A DNA stretch of 12,913 nucleotides, from assembly GCA_002341185.1 (NCBI GenBank), contig DDNP01000023.1, positions 11,994 to 24,906 of the forward strand, in the 5' to 3' direction. The position numbers and the translations under genes are program-made. The DNA is from Candidatus Neomicrothrix sp. UBA2517 (GTDB lineage: Bacteria > Actinomycetota > Acidimicrobiia > Acidimicrobiales > UBA8592). Below, piece by piece: positions 6,604 to 12,913 of the stretch. Numbering within the stretch: position 1 is the first letter of the stretch; every line of letters begins with the position of its first letter. Below the pieces are notes generated by a model. The model had not been told where the DNA came from. It saw only the letters and a program-made list of their open reading frames with translations, and searched no databases.

Positions 6604-7449
6604 ATGTTAACGTTCGAAAAAACTGGTGATGGGTTAGGTGCATTTGTTCATGGTTTTGACCCGAATGATTTATCTGCCCAAGGTCAGATAAGAGAAGCTC
6701 TCTACGAAGATCATCTGCTTCTCATCTTTCGTGGGTTACACAATTTAGGTTCAGATGGTTTGATAGGTATTGCAAAAATTTTCGGGCAGAATTTGTCAAA
6801 GTATTTCCGAAAAGAGGACCGTAATCACCCTGATAGTGATGAGATTCTTATCCTTTCTAATGTCGAAGAATTAGGTTCTTTGGGTTCTTCGGCTGAACTT
6901 CCATGGCATACAAATCTTGCGTATCTTCCTCAAGTAGCATCTGTTGCTCTTCTGTATGGAGAAGTACCTACACCACCAGAAGGTGGTGGTGCAACATTAT
7001 TTGTTGACACAAGACAAGCGTATGATTCATTGACCCGTGAACTTAAAGATACGACTAATGATTTAAGAATGGTGCAGTCTCAAGGCGGATATCACGTATA
7101 TCCAGGTGAAGATGTCTTTGCTGGGGTCGTTCCTCAATCTGAACACGATCTCGTTAGGGTGCATCCAGTTACAGGAAGAAAATCGCTCTATTGTCCTGGC
7201 GGACGCTTCTTCAAAGAAATTTCTGGGATGGATCAAGAAGAAGCGATCTCTTTAAGTAACTTATTATTATCTCATTGCACAAAATCTGTTTACAAGCATA
7301 AGTGGGAACCTGGAGATTTATTAGTCTGGGATAACCTGAGCACTATGCACCAACGAGAGGTGGTTGACCCTTCTTTCACGCGAATTGTTCATGTTATTGA
7401 TGTGCTTGAAGATGAAGTCAGCGGTATTGATAGATCAGCGAATAGCTAA
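6604..7449 (+). CDS. TauD/TfdA-family 2-oxoglutarate dioxygenase-like protein with H-x-N metal motif
   Basis: A 281-aa protein spanning the full TauD/TfdA fold. Family members use Fe(II) and 2-oxoglutarate to hydroxylate small molecules. Present are T-L-F after G-G-G-A, which contacts 2-oxoglutarate, H-P-V-T-G-R-K-S-L-Y, W-D-N-L-S-T-M-H249, and R260 exactly 11 residues after H249, the TauD spacing for the 2-oxoglutarate-binding arginine. The first metal motif, H-T-D in TauD, reads H102-T103-N104 here (codons cat aca aat), so the carboxylate ligand is replaced by Asn. It may be inactive, or have altered chemistry: in related halogenases this Asp is Ala or Gly. GGGAGAG lies 7 nt before the ATG. 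It is divergent from SnoaL A and converges on the VOC gene with 12 bp between stops. Confidence 0.9.
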   Translation: MLTFEKTGDGLGAFVHGFDPNDLSAQGQIREALYEDHLLLIFRGLHNLGSDGLIGIAKIFGQNLSKYFRKEDRNHPDSDEILILSNVEELGSLGSSAELPWHTNLAYLPQVASVALLYGEVPTPPEGGGATLFVDTRQAYDSLTRELKDTTNDLRMVQSQGGYHVYPGEDVFAGVVPQSEHDLVRVHPVTGRKSLYCPGGRFFKEISGMDQEEAISLSNLLLSHCTKSVYKHKWEPGDLLVWDNLSTMHQREVVDPSFTRIVHVIDVLEDEVSGIDRSANS

Positions 7450-7452
7450 GAA

Positions 7453-7469
7453 ACGATAATATCAATCGT
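7453..7469 (-). terminator. Weak AT-rich hairpin at convergent stops
   Basis: ACGAT (7453-7457) and ATCGT (7465-7469) form a 5-bp stem with a 7-nt loop at the junction of the TauD-like and VOC genes. Read on the minus strand, a T-rich stretch follows, so it could end the VOC transcript. The stem is short. Confidence 0.25.
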
Positions 7470-7935
7470 AAAAATTTCCACCTGCGTACCATCTTTCAAA
7501 TCTGGGCTTGTTTGCAGAAGTTACAAGCTCAACTATTGTTCCACTAGGAGGGGCGAGATATGCCATGCTTGCGTACCCTTCTTCAGGCGATCTAGCTGAT
7601 CCAAGAAGATCCCATCCGAGAGCTAATAACCGTTCAGTCTCGCCCTTAACGTCATCAACCCAAACCCCGAGATGATGCACTCCTGAATCTTCACTCCCAT
7701 CCCAGAAGGAACCCTTAGTCCCTTCTAGTAGTTCGAGATGTTGAGGGCCTTCACATGAATATACAAATTTAAGGGGAACCTCTTGTTGTCCATGCTCAGG
7801 AGTCCAGATTCTTTGTCCTGGTGACTCAACTACTTCAGCCCAAGTAACATTAAGAGATTTTCCCATCTCTTCCATTGCTTGGTAAATATTTGGTACACGA
7901 ATTCCTATATGAAAGATTTCTTGAAGGTTAAACAT
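7462..7935 (-). CDS. VOC superfamily (glyoxalase/bleomycin-resistance type) protein
   Basis: A 157-aa VOC protein built of two beta-alpha-beta-beta-beta modules (about 5-70 and 84-140). The superfamily contains glyoxalase I, extradiol dioxygenases, epimerases and binding proteins. The usual metal positions are all occupied: H9 (F-H-I-G-I-R-V), E68 (L-E-L-L-E-G), H88 (V-H-H-L-G-V-W-V) and E136 (G-T-I-V-E-L-V), so it is probably a metal enzyme. An open frame runs on to 8220 on this strand, but it lies antisense to the SnoaL B gene and lacks the VOC pattern. ATG at 7935, with AAAGGA 6 nt upstream, is the start. It is divergent from SnoaL B across 73 bp holding a nested palindrome. The substrate is unknown. 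Confidence 0.88.
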   Translation of the reverse strand: MFNLQEIFHIGIRVPNIYQAMEEMGKSLNVTWAEVVESPGQRIWTPEHGQQEVPLKFVYSCEGPQHLELLEGTKGSFWDGSEDSGVHHLGVWVDDVKGETERLLALGWDLLGSARSPEEGYASMAYLAPPSGTIVELVTSANKPRFERWYAGGNFYD

Positions 7936-7956
7936 TGCCGTTCCTTTCCCTGTAGG

Positions 7957-7988
7957 TAACAATAACGTATGCCATACGCCAACTGTTA
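7957..7988. promoter_or_regulatory. Nested palindrome in VOC/SnoaL B divergent gap (operator candidate)
   Basis: The core CGTATGCCATACG (7966-7978) is a perfect inverted repeat of 6-bp arms around one base. It is flanked almost symmetrically by TAACA (7957-7961) and TGTTA (7984-7988), which are reverse complements at 4 and 5 nt from the core. The whole is centred in the 73-bp gap that must hold both promoters, as expected for a dimeric regulator's site. Confidence 0.45.
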
Positions 7989-8008
7989 AGAAATTACGGA
8001 GAGCAAAA

Positions 8009-8443
8009 ATGCAGCTTACACAACTTGTAGACAGGCAAAAAATAACGGATCTTACTATTGAATACGCGTGGATTATTGACCAAGGCCCAAGAGAAAAACT
8101 TCGTGAAATATTTACTGATGATGCAGTTTTCACAATCGATATCAGGAAATTAAATGGAATTGACGCAATTATTAATAAAATAAATACATCGTTAGGACGC
8201 TTATCAGCCTCGCACCACATTATTTCTAATCATCAAGTTTTGATTAGAGAGAATCAAGCTTCATGCAGTTGTTATCTTCATGCTCAACATACTCTTCGAG
8301 GTACCGAAGGCGGAGATAATTACATAATGGCCGGACGATACATAGATAGCTTGATTCGACATGAGAATGATTGGCGAATCTGCGAGAGAAAACTCGTTAT
8401 TGATTGGGTTGAAGGAAACCCTAAAGTAATTGGGAGCAGTTAG
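8009..8443 (+). CDS. SnoaL-like (NTF2-fold) protein B
   Basis: A 144-aa SnoaL-like protein. The N-terminal helices (L-V-D-R-Q-K-I-T-D-L and I-E-Y-A-W-I-I-D-Q-G) and I-F-T-D-D-A-V-F match the usual opening of SnoaL_4-type proteins. S-H-H-I-I-S-N-H at 68-75 carries the histidines often found in the pocket. The end has A-G-R-Y-I-D-S-L and W-R-I-C-E-R-K-L-V-I-D-W. This last part aligns with protein A (G-G-K-Y-T-D-Q-L, W-R-I-A-K-R-K-I-D-L-I-W), so the two are likely paralogues that could act on related substrates or pair as subunits. GGAGAG lies 5 nt before the ATG. The gene is divergent from VOC and co-directional with the lipoprotein gene after a gap of about 150 bp. Confidence 0.87.
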   Translation: MQLTQLVDRQKITDLTIEYAWIIDQGPREKLREIFTDDAVFTIDIRKLNGIDAIINKINTSLGRLSASHHIISNHQVLIRENQASCSCYLHAQHTLRGTEGGDNYIMAGRYIDSLIRHENDWRICERKLVIDWVEGNPKVIGSS

Positions 8444-8592
8444 GCATCAAAGCACTTTAGAGGTATTTATTAAATCCAATTAATTTCTGATGTCTCCCGA
8501 TTGCGGATTAAACCCCATACGTAGCAGGGATGATCATTGGTCACACCATCCGGTACAACCGTCCCCTCCAAAATCAGATTAGGTTAGATCTC

Positions 8593-9057
8593 ATGAAGCG
8601 TTTTATCACTACTATTATCTCATTAGGTTTATTCGCTGGCCTTGTGAGTTGTAGCGATTCGAATGCTGAGGATAATCTCGGGCGAAGATGTGTTGAAGAA
8701 TATATTAATATCTCCGATAGTTGGTTTAGTACTCTCGCTCAATTCTCAGATGCAAAAGACTTGCTCACGAACTTTAGATTTGCTTTAGATCAAGACATAG
8801 TGAACGCAGAAGACCGTGAAAATCTTCTAGATGCTTCAGAAAAATCTCGGAATCAGTTTTCCGAATTATCTGCAACAGTTGTGGAGGAGCTAACCCAATT
8901 GCAAAGAAAAAGAGAAAATCTTTTCGAGAAGTACGCAGATAATGGAAATCAGATCTGCGCTCAAATAGGTCAGTCTGCTGAAAGAATATCGATACCATAT
9001 GCAGCAACAATTACTGATCTGATAATGGAGAAAGAATTACTTCTCACTAGGCCTTAA
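8593..9057 (+). CDS. Small predicted lipoprotein of unknown function
   Basis: A 154-aa predicted lipoprotein. M-K-R-F, a hydrophobic stretch (residues 5-18) and the lipobox L-V-S-C make C20 the likely lipidated cysteine. The mature part is mostly charged helix, with a likely coiled coil at about 68-115 and two further cysteines (C33, C122) that could pair. The frame opens at an ATG at 8530, but its 21 extra residues would bury the signal peptide, so ATG at 8593 is used; its ribosome site is weak (AGG 9 nt upstream). No family is recognised. It would be anchored in the cell envelope. It follows the enzyme set but shows no functional tie to it. Confidence 0.78.
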   Translation: MKRFITTIISLGLFAGLVSCSDSNAEDNLGRRCVEEYINISDSWFSTLAQFSDAKDLLTNFRFALDQDIVNAEDRENLLDASEKSRNQFSELSATVVEELTQLQRKRENLFEKYADNGNQICAQIGQSAERISIPYAATITDLIMEKELLLTRP

Positions 9058-9121
9058 AGCCCTTACCTACCAGTGAGGTCAGCCAGACTGATTGGGTTAA
9101 TTCTTATTAGGGGATTACAAA

Positions 9122-9137
9122 AGTTACATTAGTAACT
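9122..9137. promoter_or_regulatory. Perfect inverted repeat AGTTAC-ATTA-GTAACT
   Basis: Six-bp perfect arms surround a 4-nt loop 64 bp after the lipoprotein stop, followed by T-rich gtttgtta. It could be a weak terminator for the lipoprotein gene or a protein-binding site. The low G+C of the stem argues against an efficient terminator. Confidence 0.3.
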
Positions 9138-9186
9138 GTTTGTTATATGATGCTGAAACTCAATTACGCGTTCGGTCCAGAACAGT

Positions 9187-9213
9187 GAAAATCCCTTCAA
9201 AGAAAGGGTTTTC
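9187..9213. terminator. Hairpin with flanking A- and T-tracts (terminator candidate)
   Basis: GAAAA (9187-9191) pairs with TTTTC (9209-9213), and CCCTT (9193-9197) pairs with AAGGG (9204-9208), with one bulged T at 9192 and a 6-nt loop. A G+C stem foot with A-run before and T-run after is the layout of a rho-independent terminator that can work both ways. It is 130 bp beyond the lipoprotein stop. Confidence 0.42.
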
Positions 9214-9708
9214 TCATGAGTGCGTTATAACACAATGCTTTACGTTAGATGAACTATCGCTTAATTTTTTTAATTGTCTCCTCTTAGCGTGCTTGTTCCA
9301 TAGCGAGGGGGTTTTCTGCTTCTGTTACTTGTGTAGGGGTGCTTGAGGTTCTGGGACCTATGTTTACAGGAGTTTGTTTTCTATTAGAAATACGTTTTAA
9401 ATAAAATTGGGTCGTTTCATATACTTAGAAAGTTCATCAACAAGATGATCAACAATCGTGAAGCTCAATTTTCGGAACATTTATGATGCCCAAATGCACT
9501 CCAAACTCTGAGTATTCATCGATCTGTTTGACTGTTTCTAATCTGTCCCAATTTCGCAATAGAAATAAGAAAAGAATAAAAGAATCTATTCCTTATTACA
9601 CCGATCAACTCACTTTCTTGCTAATAGTTTGTGGTAATTAATAGACAGATAATTTATTAGTAAACTTAGACAACATTTAATTTGTGGTGTCTGTTAATGT
9701 AAGGAACT

Positions 9709-11541
9709 ATGTCCGAAGCTATATTTTGTTCTTTCTACTCCGACGATGACTACTATCGAAATCACGGTGTTGAACTTAAAAAAAACCTTAACTCCCTTGG
9801 TCTAGATTTTTTTATTGAAGAAATTGAGAAGGGGACAAATGAAAACTGGATTGATATTTGTCGTAAAAAAGTTCCTTTTTTGCATAAAGTTTGTCAAAAT
9901 AATCCTGATAAAAAAGTGTTTTGGATGGACGTAGATTGTCGGCTTCTTGGTATTCCAGAATTTATTCTTGAAAGCACTGCAGACATAATAGGATTTCAAA
10001 GGGGCTTTAGCTCTACTACAAAGATTGGGTACAATAGGCGCTCACGCTTTTGGGAGCCATGTTTTTGGGGTGTCGGGACTTCGCCCTCTGCCAGAAAGAT
10101 GATCAACGACGCTCATCAATTAGAATCAACCTTAGCTGTGCTTGCAACAGATGATTATTTCTTTGAGGAGGGCTGGCGATCTAACGCCGATAATCTAACG
10201 TTCCAGCTAATTCCATCTGCGTGTGTAGTAGGAAAATATACTTCGCAAACTGTGCATCCTGCATTTTTTGCATTTGGAACAAGTGGTAACGTAGAGGAGT
10301 TCAAAGGTGAAGCAGCACAACATGAGAAGAATATATTGGTAGGTCCCATGGGATTCAGACAAATAGTCATAGCAGCCGCAAAATTAATTTTGGCAAAATT
10401 ACCTAGGAAAGTAAGTCGAGCACTTATCTCTGTAGCAGATAAGTCTGGTTTAACTGCTCTGATTCTAGGGTCGGAACATCAACTAGGTGACGGACGATTA
10501 GCAAACCCAGAGAATGTTCCTGCTGGGACTGCTCTACCCAATGCAAAGAAGGAAGAATCCGGTGTGAATCTTCATCAAAGAAGAAAGATGACCAGCTGGA
10601 TAGTTGCAAACGGAATCAAAGGTGATGAAGAGAAACTGGGAAGTTTGATTCAATCGCTAAGTTCTGATTGCATGCTCACTGATCAGGAACAAAACGCTAT
10701 CAGTGCTGCACGAACATTCAGTTGGTATATCAATAGAAATTCCGAAAAGGAAATAGCTCTTTCATGGTGGGTTAGGCCATTTCCAGGAAATTTTGGAGAT
10801 TGGCTTTCACCATTAATTTTTAGTCACTATTCTCAGGCAAAAATTAAATTTGTGCCTCCGACTTCGAGTGTGAAATCTTCTCCAAAACATATTGTTGGAG
10901 TGGGGTCTATAGGAAGATTCATTAATAAGAGATCTCTAGTTGTAGGCACAGGGATATCTAGCTACGAAAACCCATTAGACAAAAGTGCAAGATACTTATC
11001 TGTGCGAGGTCCCCTAACGGCAAGTTATCTTAAAGATTGTGGCGGTCCAGTTGTTAGTTCGTTTGGAGACCCTGCAGCCATAATTCCTAGAATATTCCCA
11101 TTTAGTCACGGAGAAACTAACGGAAGAGTTGCTTTAGTGCGCCACTTTTCCCATGAGCGGGTGCCTTTGAAACTACCAGAAAATTTTGATGAACTTAGCG
11201 TACTGTTGTCGAGCCCACAGGCAATTGAAGAATTTATTTCAAAATTAGTTTGCTATGACGAGGTCGTTACAAGTGCCATGCATGTCATGATCGTCTGCCA
11301 TGCCTATGGGATTCCATGCTCATTGGTAACTTTTGAAGGTCTTGAACATGCGGTTCATGGAAGTGGCATTAAGTACACTGATTACGCCTTAGGAGTTGGG
11401 TTGCCGGAAATGTCTCCTGTTGTAGTTTCGCGAGACCTAACGAAGGTCTCTTTTAAAGATATCCGGCAAATAGTATCGATAACGGAAGAGAAAAAGGACG
11501 AGATTGAATCAGCAATAAGAGAGAGCCTTGACTCCTTTTAG
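9709..11541 (+). CDS. Fused GT-A glycosyltransferase-like / polysaccharide pyruvyl transferase protein
   Basis: A 610-aa two-domain protein. The N-terminal part (about 1-190) resembles nucleotide-diphospho-sugar transferases: it opens with a beta strand and has V-F-W-M-D74-V-D76, a DxD metal/sugar-nucleotide motif. A linker at about 205-345 follows. The C-terminal part (about 348-580) matches the polysaccharide pyruvyl transferase (CsaB-like) family, with G-N-F-G-D at 360-364, S-V-R-G-P-L-T around R433-P435, a following G-D-P, and S-A-M-H525 where relatives have S-x-H. That family moves pyruvate from phosphoenolpyruvate to a sugar as a ketal; some members transfer other groups. The two halves may add a sugar and then modify it. 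AAGGA lies 3 nt before the ATG. It heads an operon, with the next gene 9 bp downstream. The protein is cytoplasmic, with no signal or membrane span. Confidence 0.83.
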   Translation: MSEAIFCSFYSDDDYYRNHGVELKKNLNSLGLDFFIEEIEKGTNENWIDICRKKVPFLHKVCQNNPDKKVFWMDVDCRLLGIPEFILESTADIIGFQRGFSSTTKIGYNRRSRFWEPCFWGVGTSPSARKMINDAHQLESTLAVLATDDYFFEEGWRSNADNLTFQLIPSACVVGKYTSQTVHPAFFAFGTSGNVEEFKGEAAQHEKNILVGPMGFRQIVIAAAKLILAKLPRKVSRALISVADKSGLTALILGSEHQLGDGRLANPENVPAGTALPNAKKEESGVNLHQRRKMTSWIVANGIKGDEEKLGSLIQSLSSDCMLTDQEQNAISAARTFSWYINRNSEKEIALSWWVRPFPGNFGDWLSPLIFSHYSQAKIKFVPPTSSVKSSPKHIVGVGSIGRFINKRSLVVGTGISSYENPLDKSARYLSVRGPLTASYLKDCGGPVVSSFGDPAAIIPRIFPFSHGETNGRVALVRHFSHERVPLKLPENFDELSVLLSSPQAIEEFISKLVCYDEVVTSAMHVMIVCHAYGIPCSLVTFEGLEHAVHGSGIKYTDYALGVGLPEMSPVVVSRDLTKVSFKDIRQIVSITEEKKDEIESAIRESLDSF

Positions 11542-11550
11542 GGGTTAAAT

Positions 11551-12315
11551 ATGTTAAGAGTCGCTATCGAATTATGGTCTGCAACCAAAGATCTGTTCCC
11601 TTCGAAAAGACACCTACGAATGGTTATGGGCCTTGTAACGCTGGCCACAATAGTTTCTATCTCCGAGTTACTGTTGGCGAAATTATTTTCAGATTTAATT
11701 CTCCCCTCTGAACCAAGATCATCCTCAAATTTAATTATCCTAAGCGTAATTTTCTTAGGAGTCTTTGGATTATTACGAATCATAAACTTTGTTCGTGAGT
11801 ACTATCGGTTGAATATTTTTGAAAAAGCGTTGACCGAAGATAGCGGAAGTAAATTTGCCAATTCTTGGAAATGGGCTACTGCTATGGAACTAACAGCTCT
11901 GCTGACGATAGTTGGTCGCTTTGTGTTCATATCAATTCTTCTTTTCTACTTTTCGATCCCTTTTGGTCTTTGTAATTTAATACTGAGTGTCATTCTCTTT
12001 CAAACTTTCGCTTTACAAATGAAGCGACAATACATCGAACAAAGGAAATTCAGGAAATTACAACTCGAAAAGAAACCAGTAACGAACGCCGAAAAGGTGA
12101 AGACGAGAATCTTAGCTGGCGAATCAATATCCTTGATTTCTGCGTTTGGAATGTTATTGATGTTTGGAGCTCTCATTCTATTCAGCACAAAAGATGTGAT
12201 CGAACCGACAATAGCTTTCACACTATTTATTGCGCTGAGAATGATAGGGCAAATCTACTCTGGATTTTCATCTGGGTTAATGCGATATGTTCGGGCAAGA
12301 GTTTATTGTGAATAA
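11551..12315 (+). CDS. ABC-exporter-like transmembrane domain protein lacking an ATPase domain
   Basis: A 254-aa inner-membrane protein with about six helices: roughly 22-45, 60-80, 112-133, 135-156, 190-211 and 218-238. The order (pair, long loop, pair, charged loop, pair) and the last stretch, with E-P-T-I-A-F-T-L-F-I-A-L-R and a final R-Y-V-R-A-R, resemble the transmembrane half of type I ABC exporters. It ends where the linker to the nucleotide-binding domain would begin. The end is not an obvious decay product: the next gene starts inside its last codons (8-bp overlap), so the short form looks settled. AGGGG overlaps the previous stop and lies 6 nt before the ATG. It may pair with an ATPase encoded elsewhere, or have lost transport and act as a scaffold. 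The family call is from pattern only. Confidence 0.65.
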   Translation: MLRVAIELWSATKDLFPSKRHLRMVMGLVTLATIVSISELLLAKLFSDLILPSEPRSSSNLIILSVIFLGVFGLLRIINFVREYYRLNIFEKALTEDSGSKFANSWKWATAMELTALLTIVGRFVFISILLFYFSIPFGLCNLILSVILFQTFALQMKRQYIEQRKFRKLQLEKKPVTNAEKVKTRILAGESISLISAFGMLLMFGALILFSTKDVIEPTIAFTLFIALRMIGQIYSGFSSGLMRYVRARVYCE

Positions 12316-12913
12316 TCCAATAGTTACCTTGGGGTACAGCACATTGTCTGAGCGTTACAAACAAATAAATTTACCGGAAATTGATCCCAGGGTAGAAATT
12401 TTAATTGGAGTTCAAGGAAATAATCAAAGCCAAACTCCAAAGCACCTATTGCGTGGCGATACAAGAGTTAGTTATCTAGATTCTTTAGGAGTTACTAAAA
12501 GTAGGAATTACATGATTAATAATGCAAAAGGTGATTACTTATTCTTTGGAGACGACGATATTGATTGGGAAGTTAATAATATTTGGGAAATTGTTGATTA
12601 CTTTAAAAATCACTCAGATACCCATTTAATCTCAGGAAGAACGTTAAATGCAGATGGCTTTTATCGAAAGAGCTACCCAAATCGAAGCAGAAAATTAAAT
12701 CTCCTCAATTCAGCTAAAACCGGAACTGTTGAAATGGCTATCAGAGTCAATCAATTTCGTTTATCTAAGGTCTATTTTGATGAGGGATTCGGGGCGGGAT
12801 CAAAAAATTTTCTTGGAGACGAGTACATATTTATTACTGATGCTTTGAAGCAGGGTATACGGTGCCAGTATCTACCAATTGACTTTTCCATGCACAAAGG
12901 AATTTCTTCAGGA
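12308..12913 (+). CDS. Family 2 glycosyltransferase, 3'-partial
   Basis: The frame starts at GTG 12308, overlapping the preceding gene by 8 bp, and stays open to the window end (202 codons visible). The features are those of a GT-A family 2 glycosyltransferase: an N-terminal strand (P-I-V-T-L-G-Y-S), S-L-G-V-T-K-S-R-N-Y at 59-68 before the donor site, G-D-Y-L-F-F-G-D-D-D at 75-84 as the metal/nucleotide-sugar motif, and F-L-G-D-E at 168-172, matching the acidic acceptor-site motif. It should transfer a sugar from a nucleotide donor to a surface glycan. The overlap suggests translational coupling; no separate ribosome site is evident. The donor and acceptor cannot be told. Confidence 0.88.
   Translation, partial: MNNPIVTLGYSTLSERYKQINLPEIDPRVEILIGVQGNNQSQTPKHLLRGDTRVSYLDSLGVTKSRNYMINNAKGDYLFFGDDDIDWEVNNIWEIVDYFKNHSDTHLISGRTLNADGFYRKSYPNRSRKLNLLNSAKTGTVEMAIRVNQFRLSKVYFDEGFGAGSKNFLGDEYIFITDALKQGIRCQYLPIDFSMHKGISSG

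Larger units (their letters stand above)
9058..9708. other. Intergenic gap of about 650 bp without a convincing gene
   Basis: It separates the lipoprotein from the polysaccharide operon. It holds two hairpins (9122-9137 and 9187-9213), a TTG-started plus-strand frame at 9140-9346 that does not look like protein, and two short minus-strand frames (9449-9592 and 9397-9480) that may be remnants. The last 150 bp are AT-rich and must contain the operon promoter, though no strong -35/-10 pair stands out. Confidence 0.6.

Noticed and set aside
7936..8220. N-terminal extension of the VOC reading frame on the minus strand
   Set aside because: It lies antisense to the SnoaL B gene, has no VOC pattern, and would remove the divergent promoter region. 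The ATG at 7935 has a good ribosome site.
8528..8551. GGATG/CATCC inverted repeat before the lipoprotein gene
   Set aside because: Only 5-bp arms around a 14-nt loop; expected by chance at this length.
8530..8592. 21-residue extension of the lipoprotein
   Set aside because: It would place a signal peptide and lipobox inside the protein, and AGGG touches that ATG with no spacing.
9043..9077. CTCACT/AGTGAG inverted repeat across the lipoprotein stop
   Set aside because: Arms of 6 bp with a 23-nt loop and no T-run; weaker than the hairpins further downstream.
9140..9346. 68-aa TTG-started frame in the large gap
   Set aside because: Runs through a hairpin terminator candidate, has no ribosome site, and its composition (Cys/Phe/Leu-rich end) looks random.
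1..12913. CRISPR array, tRNA/rRNA genes, insertion sequence ends or phage genes
   Set aside because: No regularly spaced repeats, cloverleaf-like segment, transposase or integrase motif, or terminal inverted repeats were seen on either strand.

Overview
The window (roughly 40% G+C by eye) looks like bacterial chromosome from an uncultivated, probably marine, free-living lineage. It has short intergenic gaps, Shine-Dalgarno sequences before most genes, and GTG/TTG starts mixed with ATG. No rRNA, tRNA, insertion sequence, integrase, CRISPR or phage gene was seen. The mix of small-molecule enzymes (SDR, TauD, SnoaL, VOC, ABM, cupin), a lipoprotein and a proline/threonine-linked surface protein would fit marine Actinobacteriota (Acidimicrobiia) or SAR202-like Chloroflexi. 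That placement is a guess with no marker gene behind it.

Layout. (1) 1-2175, plus strand: the 3' part of a tryptophan-rich repeat protein with a PT-rich linker and a C-terminal beta domain, then a dihydroflavonol-4-reductase-like NAD(P) reductase. (2) 2181-2990, minus: a class I SAM methyltransferase. (3) 3094-5786, plus: a co-directional run of five genes (helix-hairpin-helix protein, short-chain dehydrogenase, ABM-domain protein, acidic ribbon-helix-helix-like protein, cupin), closed by a hairpin terminator candidate. (4) 5972-8443: a set with alternating strands, SnoaL(-), TauD-like dioxygenase(+), VOC protein(-), SnoaL(+). Its two SnoaL proteins appear to be paralogues, and inverted repeats lie in its divergent gaps. 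(5) 8593-9057: a small lipoprotein. (6) 9058-9708: a gap of about 650 bp with hairpins and possible gene remnants but no convincing gene. (7) 9709-12913, plus: a tightly coupled surface-polysaccharide operon with a glycosyltransferase/pyruvyltransferase fusion, a transmembrane-domain-only ABC-exporter-like protein, and a GTG-started family 2 glycosyltransferase that runs off the window.

How the genes may work together. Regions 1-4 contain oxidoreductases, a methyltransferase, an ABM protein, two SnoaL proteins, a VOC protein, a 2-oxoglutarate dioxygenase-like protein and a cupin. This is the toolkit of small-molecule tailoring or catabolism, but no scaffold-building enzyme (PKS, NRPS, terpene synthase) is present, so no pathway can be named. 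Region 7 very probably builds and decorates a cell-surface glycan, possibly pyruvylated. The best points for a second look are the H-x-N (instead of H-x-D) metal motif in the TauD-like protein, the nested palindrome in the VOC/SnoaL divergent gap, the W-rich repeat protein, and the ABC transmembrane domain lacking an ATPase inside a glycosyltransferase operon.
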